DNA of 64,000 bases from Flavobacterium lindanitolerans (GCF_002846575.1 NZ_PJND01000007.1:1178001-1242000); one strand, 5' to 3'; counted from the first letter of the stretch, positions 23,862-32,646 are shown. The notes: generated by a model not told the origin, from the letters alone. Program-made: numbers and translations.

Positions 23862-25046
23862 ATGCGTTTCCTCTACTTCTCTTTCTTTCTTATCACATTA
23901 CAGGTTTGTGCCCAAAAGCCTAAAGAAGTACTGAATTGGATTAATACTGCTCCATCAAAGAACAAAAACTTTTATTTTGAAATTCCTTTTAGCTACCGCA
24001 ATGATGAAATTGTCATCCAGGTTCGGATAGGAAATCATACCTACGATTATATTTTTGACACCGGAGGCTATAACAATATTACAGATGCCATTCAGGAAAA
24101 AAACAATTTCCCGATACTGACCAGGCAGACAGTAGGAAGCAGCAATAAAATTAAAAAAGAAATCAATATTGTAAAACTGGACAGTCTGCATATTGGTTCC
24201 CTCGCTTTTCATGACCTTGCCGCTTTGCAGATGAATTTTGATGAATCACCCACAATTAAATGCACGATTGATGGCGGATTGATTGGGGCAAGTATTATCA
24301 AAAATTATATCTGGCAGATTGACTATCCGAGAAAAAAAATAATTGTTACTGACCAGATTGCCAAAATAACAAATCTGCAAAAAGCGATAAAAGTTCCGGT
24401 TACTTTTAATAGCAGACTCATGCCTTATATAGATGTACGGATAAACGGCAAGAAAGAGAAAATGATGTTTGACCTGGGAAGTTCTACTTTGTTTAGCATG
24501 ACTGAAAAAGCAGCAAAAAAGCATGATAAAGAAAATGTCTATGAGATTATAGGAGGTGGAACAGAAGGTGGGAATGGTACTATCAAAGAATCAATTTATG
24601 TAATGAATTCAGGCAAGCTTGAAATTAAAAATCTTTATTATTCCAACAAGCCCATTCTTTATACTTCATCAAATAATGAATCCCTGATTGGCAACCCAAT
24701 TATAAAAGACTATATCGTCACCCTAAACTTTAAAGATGATGAAATGTATTTTCTTCCTGTTGAAACAGCAGATGAAGGATGGATAACTTATGGGTTTACG
24801 CTCAAATATGATAATGGAAAAACAAAAATAGCAACCTTACTAAAAGGTTCAACGGCTGAGAAAGCAGGCTTACAGATAGATGATGTTGTTGAAGGAATAA
24901 ATGGTAAAAAAATAGATTGTCAGGATTTTTGTATGTGTAAAAAAACTTACAATATTCTTTTAGAAGGAAAAAATGAAATTGTCATAAGTCTAAATAAGGA
25001 TGGCAAAACACAACAGATAAGACTTGAGAAGCAAAAAATATTTTAA
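23862..25046 (+). CDS. Retropepsin-like aspartyl protease with PDZ domain
   Basis: This 394-residue protein has a signal peptide (MRFLYFSFFLITLQVCAQ). Two aspartyl-protease-like lobes follow. The first has YIFDTGGYN (Asp66 in D-T-G). The second has MMFDLGSSTL (Asp204 in D-L-G-S, a variation of the D-S/T-G triplet), and each is followed by a GxI/GNPIIKDY-type strand. The C-terminal ~85 residues form a PDZ domain (GSTAEKAGLQIDDVVEGINGKKID). This architecture is common but poorly studied in Bacteroidetes. The role is probably periplasmic proteolysis or peptide binding. The altered second triad leaves activity uncertain. It stands alone between the prenyl synthetase and the sigma factor. Confidence 0.85.
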   Translation: MRFLYFSFFLITLQVCAQKPKEVLNWINTAPSKNKNFYFEIPFSYRNDEIVIQVRIGNHTYDYIFDTGGYNNITDAIQEKNNFPILTRQTVGSSNKIKKEINIVKLDSLHIGSLAFHDLAALQMNFDESPTIKCTIDGGLIGASIIKNYIWQIDYPRKKIIVTDQIAKITNLQKAIKVPVTFNSRLMPYIDVRINGKKEKMMFDLGSSTLFSMTEKAAKKHDKENVYEIIGGGTEGGNGTIKESIYVMNSGKLEIKNLYYSNKPILYTSSNNESLIGNPIIKDYIVTLNFKDDEMYFLPVETADEGWITYGFTLKYDNGKTKIATLLKGSTAEKAGLQIDDVVEGINGKKIDCQDFCMCKKTYNILLEGKNEIVISLNKDGKTQQIRLEKQKIF

Positions 25047-25197
25047 TTTAGCTCTTCTATTATAAGTAATTACAGCTTATTATATCTGATTTTTAATTTT
25101 TTTTGCTATCCATGCAACCATTTTCAAACAAGACTCGTCTATACCAATAGAACACTAATTGGAAGGTTCGATTATCAAAAAGACCCGAAAAATATAA

Positions 25198-25758
25198 ATG
25201 AAAGTTATCGCTTTACATCAAGAAGAAAAAGACATAATCGCCCAGGCTGTAGCGAACAACAGGCATGCTCAGCAGAAGATATATGCCGGACATGCTCCCA
25301 AAATGTTAAGCGTATGCAGGCAATACATAAAAGACCTGCATCAGGCAGAAGATGTAATGATTACGGCTTTTATGAAAGTTTTTGCCAATCTGAAAAATTT
25401 TGAACACAAAGGAAGTTTTGAAGGCTGGATTAGAAGGATAATGATTAACGAATGTATTTCCTATATAAGAGTTCAGAAAAAAGTAAAGTACATAGAAGAC
25501 GAAACCTATTTCGAAGAGACCTATAACAATACAGACAGTCAGTTTAACGTGGAAGATATTCAGTTTTTGATAGACAGTCTTCCGGATGGTTACAGAATGG
25601 TTTTTAACCTTTATGCTATTGAAGGATTCAAGCATCAGGAAATTGCGAAAATGCTTGGAATTAATGAAGGAACATCTAAATCGCAATTGTCGCATGCAAG
25701 AAAAATGCTGCAGGAACAAATTAACAAACTAAAGAATTTTCAAAATGGAACTGAATAA
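25198..25758 (+). CDS. ECF-type RNA polymerase sigma factor
   Basis: This 186-residue protein is of the extracytoplasmic-function class. Region 2 includes MLSVCRQYIKDLHQAEDVMITAFMKVFANLKNFEHKGSFEGWIRRIMINECISYIR (residues ~34-91). Region 4 includes IDSLPDGYRMVFNLYAIEGFKHQEIAKMLGINEGTSKSQLSHARKML (~125-170), with a helix-turn-helix ending in SKSQLSHARK. Such factors redirect RNA polymerase in response to envelope signals. Its stop overlaps the next gene, a membrane protein with anti-sigma features, by 14 bases, which points to direct regulation by that partner. Confidence 0.93.
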   Translation: MKVIALHQEEKDIIAQAVANNRHAQQKIYAGHAPKMLSVCRQYIKDLHQAEDVMITAFMKVFANLKNFEHKGSFEGWIRRIMINECISYIRVQKKVKYIEDETYFEETYNNTDSQFNVEDIQFLIDSLPDGYRMVFNLYAIEGFKHQEIAKMLGINEGTSKSQLSHARKMLQEQINKLKNFQNGTE

Positions 25759-26455
25759 ATTAGAACAGGATTTCAAGAAGAAGCTTAATGAAAGAACTAT
25801 TCAGCCTTCTGAAATGTCTTGGGACAGGCTGGACGCCATGCTGTCGGTAGCAGAAAAGAAAAGTAAGCCGAAAAAACGCACATGGCTCTATATTGCAGCC
25901 AGTTTTTTAGGGTTTTTGCTGGTCGGGACAATCTTCTTCAAACAGCCAGAAGTAGAAATCCAGACCGCTAAAGAAAAAGGAGTTGTTGTTCAGGAAAAAA
26001 CAACAGAAAAACAGGAAGAGGCAATAACTGCAGACGAATACAAAACAAAATCATCAAATCAAATCACAACAGCAGCTGCAGGAGCCATCGCTTCAAGATT
26101 GCCGGAACAAAAGAAGGTTCAAAAAATAAAATCTTCTGCTGTTTCGCAGGAAGATAAAACTTCGCAGGTTATGCCTGAAAAAACTGAAGCGATAGCTACT
26201 GTTGAGCAAAAAGAAACGGTTAAGGCAAACAAGTATATCGAATCAGAGAAACTTTTGGCCGAAGCCGAAAACAAAATCCAATCACAATCAGTGAAGAAAT
26301 ATGTTGCAAAATCGAGTGTGAAAGTAGACTCTAAGGGCCTTCTTTCTGATGTTGAAGGAGAGTTGAACGAAAGTTTTAGAAACAGAGTAATCAAATCAAT
26401 TGGCAGAAATTATGAATCTGTCAAAACATCCCTTGCAAACAGAAACAACGAATAA
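25745..26455 (+). CDS. Anti-sigma-factor-like single-pass membrane protein
   Basis: This 236-residue protein has a cytoplasmic N-terminus (residues 1-43, with SEMSWDRLDAML, which resembles the short helical binding region of Bacteroidetes anti-sigma proteins), one transmembrane helix (RTWLYIAASFLGFLLVGTIFF, ~45-65) and a long low-complexity Lys/Glu/Ala/Ser-rich periplasmic part. The last ~40 residues are more ordered (GELNESFRNRVIKSIGRNYESVKTSL). There is no classical zinc anti-sigma motif. The anti-sigma call rests on the overlap with the sigma gene and the topology, not on a clear domain. It is followed 30 bases later by an outer membrane protein gene. Confidence 0.7.
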   Translation: MELNKLEQDFKKKLNERTIQPSEMSWDRLDAMLSVAEKKSKPKKRTWLYIAASFLGFLLVGTIFFKQPEVEIQTAKEKGVVVQEKTTEKQEEAITADEYKTKSSNQITTAAAGAIASRLPEQKKVQKIKSSAVSQEDKTSQVMPEKTEAIATVEQKETVKANKYIESEKLLAEAENKIQSQSVKKYVAKSSVKVDSKGLLSDVEGELNESFRNRVIKSIGRNYESVKTSLANRNNE

Positions 26456-26485
26456 ACCAGATTTAATTTTTTAAAACCCAATGAC

Positions 26486-27535
26486 ATGCAAAAAATTATT
26501 TTTTATGCAATGATAATGCTATGTTTTTTAGTATCTAAAGCAATAGCACAGGAAACTTTTGAGCAAAGAGCTAAAGCGATAGCCTTGCGTATCGAAACCA
26601 TTACCAAAGAAGAAAAAGAAGCGCTCAAAGAGGAAGTAGAAGCTGTAAATAAATTACTCGAAAAAGGAGAAATTGACCTTGAAGAAGCAGACAAACGTAA
26701 AATGGAATTAGCGGATGTAAGGGCTAAAAATATAGAAACCAGGGTTGGTGCCGAAGAAGCAAAACTTACTGACCTGGTCAGGGAAAAGGTTGACGGAAAA
26801 TTGCCGTCCGAAGGAAGAAGAACAGCGTTCAGCGTTTATTGGGAAAAAGATTCGCCAAAAAGAGATTCTATAAGAAACAACAGAGGCGAGTTAAGAACAA
26901 CTTCACAATTTGTTTTTGCAATAGGACTTAACAATGCGCTTACAAAAGGCGACCTGGGTTCATTGGAAGGTTCGGATTACAGAATGTGGGGGTCGCATTT
27001 TTATGAATGGGGAATTGCGTTCAATACGAGATTGGCTAAAAACCATAACCTCCTGCATGCAAAATACGGACTGTCTTTGATGTACAACAATCTTAGGCCT
27101 ACAGACAATCGAAGCTTTGTTGTTAATGGCGACCAGACCAACCTTGAAAGAAATCCGATTCATCTGAAAGATTCCCGTTTCAGAAACGTTTATCTGGTAG
27201 TTCCGTTGCATCTGGAATTGGATTTTACGAAAAAACGTGTTACAGAAAAGAGGACATATTTCCGCTCACACGAAAGTTTCCGATTGGGTGTTGGTGGTTA
27301 TGCGGGAGTAAATGTGAAATCAAAACAGATTTTGCGATATGAAATAGACGACCATAATGTAAAAGAAAGAACCAAAGGCGATTTTAATGTTAATGATTTC
27401 ATATACGGACTCAGCGCTTATGTTGGTTATGGACAGACGAGCTTGTATGTTAAATATGACCTGAATACGATTTTCCGCGACAATGAAATTGACCAGAATA
27501 ATGTCTCTTTAGGAATCAGATTTGATTTTAATTAG
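26486..27535 (+). CDS. Outer membrane beta-barrel protein with helical N-terminal stalk
   Basis: This 349-residue protein has a signal peptide (to about AIAQE). Residues ~23-110 are almost entirely charged and helical (KEEKEALKEEVEAVNKLLEKGEIDLEEADKRK), a probable periplasmic coiled coil. Residues ~115-349 show alternating hydrophobic strands and aromatic turns typical of an eight-to-ten-stranded barrel of the PorT-like type, ending NNVSLGIRFDFN with a C-terminal aromatic. It lies downstream of the sigma/anti-sigma pair and is probably regulated by them or part of the same sensory module. No specific function is recognised. Confidence 0.78.
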   Translation: MQKIIFYAMIMLCFLVSKAIAQETFEQRAKAIALRIETITKEEKEALKEEVEAVNKLLEKGEIDLEEADKRKMELADVRAKNIETRVGAEEAKLTDLVREKVDGKLPSEGRRTAFSVYWEKDSPKRDSIRNNRGELRTTSQFVFAIGLNNALTKGDLGSLEGSDYRMWGSHFYEWGIAFNTRLAKNHNLLHAKYGLSLMYNNLRPTDNRSFVVNGDQTNLERNPIHLKDSRFRNVYLVVPLHLELDFTKKRVTEKRTYFRSHESFRLGVGGYAGVNVKSKQILRYEIDDHNVKERTKGDFNVNDFIYGLSAYVGYGQTSLYVKYDLNTIFRDNEIDQNNVSLGIRFDFN

Positions 27536-27562
27536 AAAAGTTGAAGTTAGTGAATACGTTGA

Positions 27563-27602
27563 GAAGTGCTCATTCCCTGTTTTGGGAAATGAGCACTTTT
27601 CT
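27563..27602 (+). terminator. Terminator of the sigma/OMP operon
   Basis: A stem formed by AAGTGCTCATT-CCC and GGGAAATGAGCACTT, with one bulge and a TGTTTT loop, is followed by a short T-rich run. It lies 28 bases after the barrel gene's stop codon. Confidence 0.7.
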
Positions 27603-27637
27603 TATAGTCTGCCGAATTCTGCAAGACAAAATCTTCG

Positions 27638-27645
27638 TATCTTTG
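27638..27645 (+). promoter_or_regulatory. -7 element of dnaG
   Basis: TATCTTTG fits TAnnTTTG and ends 28 bases upstream of the TTG start of dnaG. No TTG is seen at the -33 position. Confidence 0.5.
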
Positions 27646-27673
27646 GGCTCTTAAATCCTGATTTTTTTAGCCA

Positions 27674-29650
27674 TTGATTGCCAAGACAACCATAGATACC
27701 GTTTTTGAAACCGCCCGTGTTGAGGAGGTCATTGGTGATTTTGTGCAATTGAAAAGAGCGGGAAGTAATTTTAAAGGACTGAGCCCGTTTTCGGATGAAC
27801 GCTCGCCTTCATTTATGGTTTCTCCTGTAAAACAGATATGGAAGGATTTTAGTTCCGGAAAAGGAGGTAACGTTGTTGCTTTTTTAATGGAACATGAGCA
27901 TTTTACCTATCCGGAAGCCATCAGGTACCTTGCCAAGAAATACAACATAGAAATTGAAGAAACAGAGCAGTCGCAGGAAGAAAAAGCAGAAGCTAATGAA
28001 AAGGAAAGCATGTATCTGGTTTCTGAATTTGCAAAACGCTATTTCCACGACATACTTCTCAATAATGAAGAAGGACAGGCAATTGGCTATTCTTACTTTA
28101 AGGAAAGAGGTTTTACCAACGAAACAATAAGAAAATTTGAATTGGGCTATTCGCCTGACACCTGGGATGCCTTGACTAAAGAAGCATTAGGGAAAGGCTA
28201 TAAGCTGGAATATCTCGAAAAAACGGGATTGACTATTGTTAAGGAAGACAAGCAGTTTGACCGTTTTAAAGGGCGTGTGATGTTTCCTATACAGAGCATG
28301 TCGGGAAGAACGTTGGGCTTTGGTGGCCGAATTCTCGGCAACGATAAAAAAGCGGCCAAATACATGAACTCGCCGGAAAGCGACATTTACCACAAAAGTA
28401 AAGTGCTTTACGGAATCTTTTATGCCAAACAATCCATTGCCAAACTGGATAATTGTTATTTGGTTGAAGGCTATACCGATGTAATACAATTTCACCAGGC
28501 TGGCATAGAAAATGTCGTGGCATCGTCAGGAACAGCCCTGACATCAGATCAAATCCGTCTGATTAACCGATTGACAAAAAATATTACGGTACTTTTTGAT
28601 GGTGATGCAGCCGGATTGAGAGCTTCCATCCGTGGAATTGACCTTATTCTGGAAGAAGGAATGAATGTAAAGGTCTGTACGTTTCCTCAGGGAGAAGACC
28701 CGGATAGCTTTGCGCGTAAAAATTCCTATGAGGAACTTGTCCGCTATCTGGATACCAATGCAAAAGATTTTATTCAGTTTAAGGCATCGCTCCTGATGGA
28801 TGAATCCCAAAATGACCCTGTAAAAAAAGCGGGGCTCATTCGCGATATGGTTACGAGTATTTCAAAAATACCGGACAGAATCCAACGCGAAATCTACCTT
28901 CAGGAGACGGCAAGAATCATGGATATTTCTGAACAGGTTTTGGTCAATACACTGGCGCAGCTCATTCAGAAAGACGTAGTTGAGACAGGTAAGAAGCAGA
29001 AACAGGAGCAGAAGGCTTTTGAAGTTGTCAAAAATGAGAATCCGGAACAGTCACAAAGAATAGATGTACTCTATGAACTGGAAAGAAAAATAATAGAAAT
29101 TCTTTTGCTTTATGGAAATAAGACCGAAGAATTTGAAGATGTGATACTCCGTGCAAATGAGGAAGGTGAGATAGAAGAAGTTACGGAAAAAAAAGAATAT
29201 AAGGTCTACCAAAGAATTTATCTGAGCCTTCAGGAAGACGAAGTTGAATTGGCAAATCCGTTATTCCGGGAAATATATAACGATATGGTGAATTATTTCC
29301 ACCAGAATGAATCGTTTAATACAGAGCACTATCTCATGCATCTTGCGCCGGAATTAGCGCAAGAAGTGACAGACATATTGATGCATGAAGAAAGGGAAGT
29401 TCTTCACAATTGGGAAGGTCAAAACATTATAGTAAAGCAGAAAGACCAAACCATCGAGCAATATGTTTCCGAAACAATCCTGACGTTGAGGTGGTATCTT
29501 GTTGACAGGATTATAGAGGAGTTGAAAGGAAGCATAACATCGGGTCCGGATTCAGATAATACGGAAACCTTGTCTATGGCTATGGATTATTATAAACTAA
29601 TCAATTCTTTTTCATCCAAACTAGGCAGGGTAATGTCGCGTTATAGCTAA
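27674..29650 (+). CDS. dnaG: DNA primase DnaG, N-terminal zinc ligands replaced
   Basis: DnaG makes RNA primers for chromosome replication. The start is a TTG at 27674 (658 residues, MIAKTTIDTVFETARVEEVIG), since no ATG opens the frame before the conserved N-terminus. Residues ~35-65 align with the CHC2 zinc-binding domain, but every ligand has changed: the usual CPFH reads SPFS (residues 37-40), and CFGC reads DFSS (58-61), while the framework (GL..P, SPSF, GKGGN) is kept. The Toprim catalytic core is intact: YLVEGYTDVIQF, SSGTALT and LFDGDAAGLRAS. The C-terminal helicase-interaction region is present. It is followed by a convergent response regulator gene two bases away. Confidence 0.95.
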   Translation: MIAKTTIDTVFETARVEEVIGDFVQLKRAGSNFKGLSPFSDERSPSFMVSPVKQIWKDFSSGKGGNVVAFLMEHEHFTYPEAIRYLAKKYNIEIEETEQSQEEKAEANEKESMYLVSEFAKRYFHDILLNNEEGQAIGYSYFKERGFTNETIRKFELGYSPDTWDALTKEALGKGYKLEYLEKTGLTIVKEDKQFDRFKGRVMFPIQSMSGRTLGFGGRILGNDKKAAKYMNSPESDIYHKSKVLYGIFYAKQSIAKLDNCYLVEGYTDVIQFHQAGIENVVASSGTALTSDQIRLINRLTKNITVLFDGDAAGLRASIRGIDLILEEGMNVKVCTFPQGEDPDSFARKNSYEELVRYLDTNAKDFIQFKASLLMDESQNDPVKKAGLIRDMVTSISKIPDRIQREIYLQETARIMDISEQVLVNTLAQLIQKDVVETGKKQKQEQKAFEVVKNENPEQSQRIDVLYELERKIIEILLLYGNKTEEFEDVILRANEEGEIEEVTEKKEYKVYQRIYLSLQEDEVELANPLFREIYNDMVNYFHQNESFNTEHYLMHLAPELAQEVTDILMHEEREVLHNWEGQNIIVKQKDQTIEQYVSETILTLRWYLVDRIIEELKGSITSGPDSDNTETLSMAMDYYKLINSFSSKLGRVMSRYS

Positions 29651-29652
29651 AA

Positions 29653-30282
29653 TCAGACTATTTCAAGCGTTTTTGCCTTATTAACCAAGTCGACCAGGTT
29701 GGTTACATTTAATTTCGTAAGAAGCCTTAATTTGTAGGTACTCACTGTTTTTTCGTTTAAGTCAAGAATTTTGGCAATTTCCTTATTCTTTTTTCCATCG
29801 CTCAAATAGCGTAATACCTCAATTTCACGTGTAGAAAGTTTTCTGTACAAACGCTCTGATTTGTTTCTTTTTCCAATCAGGGCAAGATTTTTCTTTACGG
29901 TTTCGCTAAAAACAACAGCGCCTCCGTAAACTTTTATCAATGCGGATGCAAGATTTTCTAATTTGGAAGTTTTGTGGATGTAGGCTGAAACACCTGCTTT
30001 CAGAGCATTCGGGGCATACATTTGCTCGGAAAGATTTGTGAAAATCACAATCTTTGTTGAAGGATAATCTTTAACCATTCCTTTTATAAGGTTGATGCTG
30101 GACAGACCTTCCAAATCCAAATCCAAAATAACAATATCAACAGACTTTTTATTAAGAATATCTTCTAAAGTAGTAAAGTCTTCAGCATGGCCAACAATGC
30201 TGATTTCTGAATTGTCTTTAAAGTAGGATTTAATCCCGTAGTGGACGATGGGATGATTATCGGCTAAACATATTTTAATCAT
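29653..30282 (-). CDS. NarL/LuxR-type response regulator, orphan
   Basis: This 209-residue protein has two domains. The receiver domain (1-~120) has the acidic pocket LADNHPIVHYG, phosphoacceptor Asp54 in VILDLDLEG, the T/S switch in VIFTNLS, and K in YIHKTS. The DNA-binding domain (~145-209) is of LuxR/GerE type: LSTREIEVLRYLSDGKKNKEIAKILDLNEKTVSTYKLRLLTKLNV. It should bind DNA as a phosphorylation-controlled dimer. No histidine kinase is encoded nearby, so its partner must be elsewhere. It is transcribed singly, between dnaG and nadE. Confidence 0.93.
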   Translation of the reverse strand: MIKICLADNHPIVHYGIKSYFKDNSEISIVGHAEDFTTLEDILNKKSVDIVILDLDLEGLSSINLIKGMVKDYPSTKIVIFTNLSEQMYAPNALKAGVSAYIHKTSKLENLASALIKVYGGAVVFSETVKKNLALIGKRNKSERLYRKLSTREIEVLRYLSDGKKNKEIAKILDLNEKTVSTYKLRLLTKLNVTNLVDLVNKAKTLEIV

Positions 30283-30365
30283 AATTCATTTTTTTTAAAT
30301 TTAAACTGATAAATCTATAGTAAATTTAGTTAAATTTTTTCAAATCAAATAAAGTTGTGTGAAAA

Positions 30366-31172
30366 TCATTTCAAATGTTTCGGAATTTCGCAAACAGGAA
30401 TCGGAATCATTTTATGTTGATTTACGTAATTAAGTCTTTTATAGATTGAAAAAACTTCTGCTTTTCTTCCGGTAAAATCGGTTGCCTCTTTTCCTTGTTC
30501 AACGGCCTTCATGGCCCATTCCAATTCATCATAACTTGCGCCAAGCTGGTCTTCGTCGCTTCTGTCGTCTCCAAAAAGCCCGTCGGTTGGAGCAGCAATC
30601 AGAATGGATTTAGGAACCCCCATGTATTCCGCAAGCTGATATACTTCAGATTTCATCAAATCAGCAATAGGGCTTACGTCTACGCCACCATCGCCATATT
30701 TTGTGTAAAAACCTACTCCGAAATCTTCAACTTTATTTCCGGTTCCTGCAACCAGCCTTCCGTGAATTCCGGCGTGATAATATAAAGTAGTCATACGCAG
30801 GCGTGCCCTGGTGTTGGCGAGAGAGAGGTGTAATTTTTTTTCATCATCGCTGGCGGGAACTACACTTTTAAACATCTCAAAAACAGTCGTCAGATTGGTT
30901 TCAACACTTTCTACATTCGGATATTTCTTTTTTAATTGCTCAATATGCTCCCTTCCTCTGGAAACCTGACTTGGTGCCTGATGGATAGGCATTTCGACAC
31001 AAAGGGTTGGCATGCCGGTAGCGGCACATAGTGTAGAAGTAACAGCAGAATCGACGCCGCCGGAAATTCCAACAACAAAACCGTTTACTTTTGCGTTTGT
31101 AGCATAGTCCTTAAGCCAATTTACAATGTGGGTGGTAACCTTTTCAGCCTGAAGCGTATTGTTTTTTTGCAT
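30366..31172 (-). CDS. nadE: NAD(+) synthase, ammonia-dependent
   Basis: NadE performs the last step of NAD synthesis, amidating deamido-NAD with ATP. This 268-residue protein is the short form without a glutaminase domain, so it uses ammonia or relies on another source. The PP-loop is GFVVGISGGVDSAVTS (residues ~31-46). The adenylate and nicotinate contacts include NTRARLRMTTLYYHAG, GTGNKVEDFGVGFYTKYGDGGVDVSPIADLMKSEVY and PTDGLFGDDRSDEDQLG. The C-terminus KRLNYVNQHKM is normal. It is probably monocistronic and diverges from gldB. Confidence 0.96.
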   Translation of the reverse strand: MQKNNTLQAEKVTTHIVNWLKDYATNAKVNGFVVGISGGVDSAVTSTLCAATGMPTLCVEMPIHQAPSQVSRGREHIEQLKKKYPNVESVETNLTTVFEMFKSVVPASDDEKKLHLSLANTRARLRMTTLYYHAGIHGRLVAGTGNKVEDFGVGFYTKYGDGGVDVSPIADLMKSEVYQLAEYMGVPKSILIAAPTDGLFGDDRSDEDQLGASYDELEWAMKAVEQGKEATDFTGRKAEVFSIYKRLNYVNQHKMIPIPVCEIPKHLK

Positions 31173-31202
31173 TACAATTTTATTAATTAGATTGTTGAAG
31201 TG

Positions 31203-31210
31203 TATATTTG
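31203..31210 (+). promoter_or_regulatory. -7 element upstream of gldBC
   Basis: TATATTTG fits TAnnTTTG. It lies 87 bases before the gldB ATG in the nadE-gldB divergent spacer, implying a leader of about 80 nt if used. Confidence 0.45.
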
Positions 31211-31297
31211 CACTTTAAATTTCGCCTATTAAAGTTAAAAAAAACAATTCATAATTTAAGGTTAAGATTTAATACAAAAATACTAACAAAAATATAA

Positions 31298-32257
31298 ATG
31301 AGAAAACTTGCCTTTTTATTGATGTTCACTGTGTTTTTCGTCTCCTGTGACAAAAAAGATAAAGTGGAAAAAGCAATAGAAGAAGTTCCGGTGGAGCTTA
31401 CTGTAGAACGTTTTGATAAGATTTTTTATGAATCGGACCCGAATGAGCTGTCAAAAATAAAACACCAATTCCCGTATTTTTTTCCCGCAGGAAATGAAGA
31501 TACGGTTTGGACCAATAAGATGAAAAACCCGTTGCTTAAGCAAGTGCATGATGAGGTTCAGAAAAAATTTGGTAATTTTCAGAAAGAAAGAGGCGATTTA
31601 GAAGAGCTTTTCCGTCATATTAAATACTATTTCCCGGAAACGGGACTGCCAAAGGTCGTAACGCTGATTTCGGAAGTAGATACGGATAATAAAGTCATCT
31701 ATACAGACAGCCTTCTGATTCTTTCATTAGATGTGTATCTGGGCAAAGACCATGAGTTTTATACTGGTTTCCCGGAATATCAAAGAAAGACTTTTGAAAA
31801 ATCACAACTGCTTTCAGATGTGGTTTCGAGTTTTGCAATACGAAAAATTGTACCGCCAACAGACAGAACATTGCTTTCGCAGATGATTTACTTTGGTAAA
31901 GAATTGTACATGAAAGACCTGTTGATTCCGCAGATTTCAGATGCAGATAAAATTGGCTATACGCCGGAACAGATTGTATGGAGCCAGGAAAATGAAGGAT
32001 ACATCTGGCGTTATTTTGTAGATGAGAAACTATTATACGATTCTGACCCTAAATTGCCGGGAAGATTTATCAATCCGGCACCATTCTCCAAATTTTATCT
32101 GGAAATAGATAACGAATCTCCGGGACAGATAGGAAGATGGATAGGATGGCAGATAGTTCGTTCTTATATGAAAAACAATGACGTATCTTTGCAGCAATTA
32201 TTGCAGACCGATGCAAAAGAAATTTTTGATAAATCCAAATACAAACCTAAAAAGTAA
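31298..32257 (+). CDS. gldB: Gliding motility lipoprotein GldB
   Basis: GldB is a lipoprotein needed for gliding in Flavobacterium johnsoniae. This 319-residue protein starts with a lipoprotein signal (FLLMFTVFFVSCDKKDK, lipid Cys at residue 17). It has the family body starting VELTVERFDKIFYESDPNELSKIKHQFPYFFP, then LGKDHEFYTGFPEYQRKTF, and the C-terminal GRFINPAPFSKFYLEIDNESPGQIGRWIGWQIVRSYM. The last segment resembles a zincin-like or DUF2268-type end, but the molecular activity is not established. Its stop overlaps the gldC start by one base (TAATG), the same order as in F. johnsoniae. It is probably also kept in flavobacteria that do not visibly glide. Confidence 0.95.
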   Translation: MRKLAFLLMFTVFFVSCDKKDKVEKAIEEVPVELTVERFDKIFYESDPNELSKIKHQFPYFFPAGNEDTVWTNKMKNPLLKQVHDEVQKKFGNFQKERGDLEELFRHIKYYFPETGLPKVVTLISEVDTDNKVIYTDSLLILSLDVYLGKDHEFYTGFPEYQRKTFEKSQLLSDVVSSFAIRKIVPPTDRTLLSQMIYFGKELYMKDLLIPQISDADKIGYTPEQIVWSQENEGYIWRYFVDEKLLYDSDPKLPGRFINPAPFSKFYLEIDNESPGQIGRWIGWQIVRSYMKNNDVSLQQLLQTDAKEIFDKSKYKPKK

Positions 32258-32595
32258 TGTCTAAAAAAATAACCTCTGAAATAAAAATAACAGTTGAACT
32301 AGATGAAAACAGAGTGCCGGAAAAACTTTTCTGGGCAGCCCAGGATGGTGGCGTAGTTCAGGAAGAATCCAAAGCCATGATGCTTTCATTCTGGGACAGC
32401 AACGTGCAGGAAACGATGAGAATCGACCTTTGGACAAAAGACATGCCGGTTGATGAAATGAAGAAATTCTTTCACCAAAGCCTTGTTGCAATGGCAGATA
32501 CTTTCCAAAGGGCTACAGACGATGAGAAAATGTCAGATACCATGAGAGATTTTTGCGATTATTTTGCAGAAAAAATGGATTTGAAAGCAAAATAA
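32257..32595 (+). CDS. gldC: Gliding motility protein GldC
   Basis: This 112-residue cytoplasmic-looking protein has no signal peptide. The family pattern is continuous: SEIKITVELDENRVPEKLFWAAQDGG, AMMLSFWDSNVQETMRIDLWTKDMPVDEMKKFFHQSL, and DFCDYFAEKMDLK. GldC improves gliding in F. johnsoniae, and its biochemical role is unknown. Translation is coupled to gldB (TAATG). A strong bidirectional terminator lies 15 bases downstream. Confidence 0.95.
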   Translation: MSKKITSEIKITVELDENRVPEKLFWAAQDGGVVQEESKAMMLSFWDSNVQETMRIDLWTKDMPVDEMKKFFHQSLVAMADTFQRATDDEKMSDTMRDFCDYFAEKMDLKAK

Positions 32596-32610
32596 GTATT
32601 GCTGCAATGC

Positions 32611-32646
32611 AAAAAAAAGCGGACTCATATCGAGTCCGCTTTTTTT
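32611..32646. terminator. Bidirectional terminator between gldC and engB
   Basis: An 8-bp perfect stem GCGGACTC/GAGTCCGC with a 5-nt loop is flanked by eight A residues on the left and seven T residues on the right, so it can stop transcription from both converging genes. The T-run overlaps the engB stop codon. Confidence 0.92.

Noticed and set aside
32261..32491. 76-codon minus-strand frame inside gldC
   Set aside because: It is the antisense shadow of a conserved gldC gene directly coupled to gldB.
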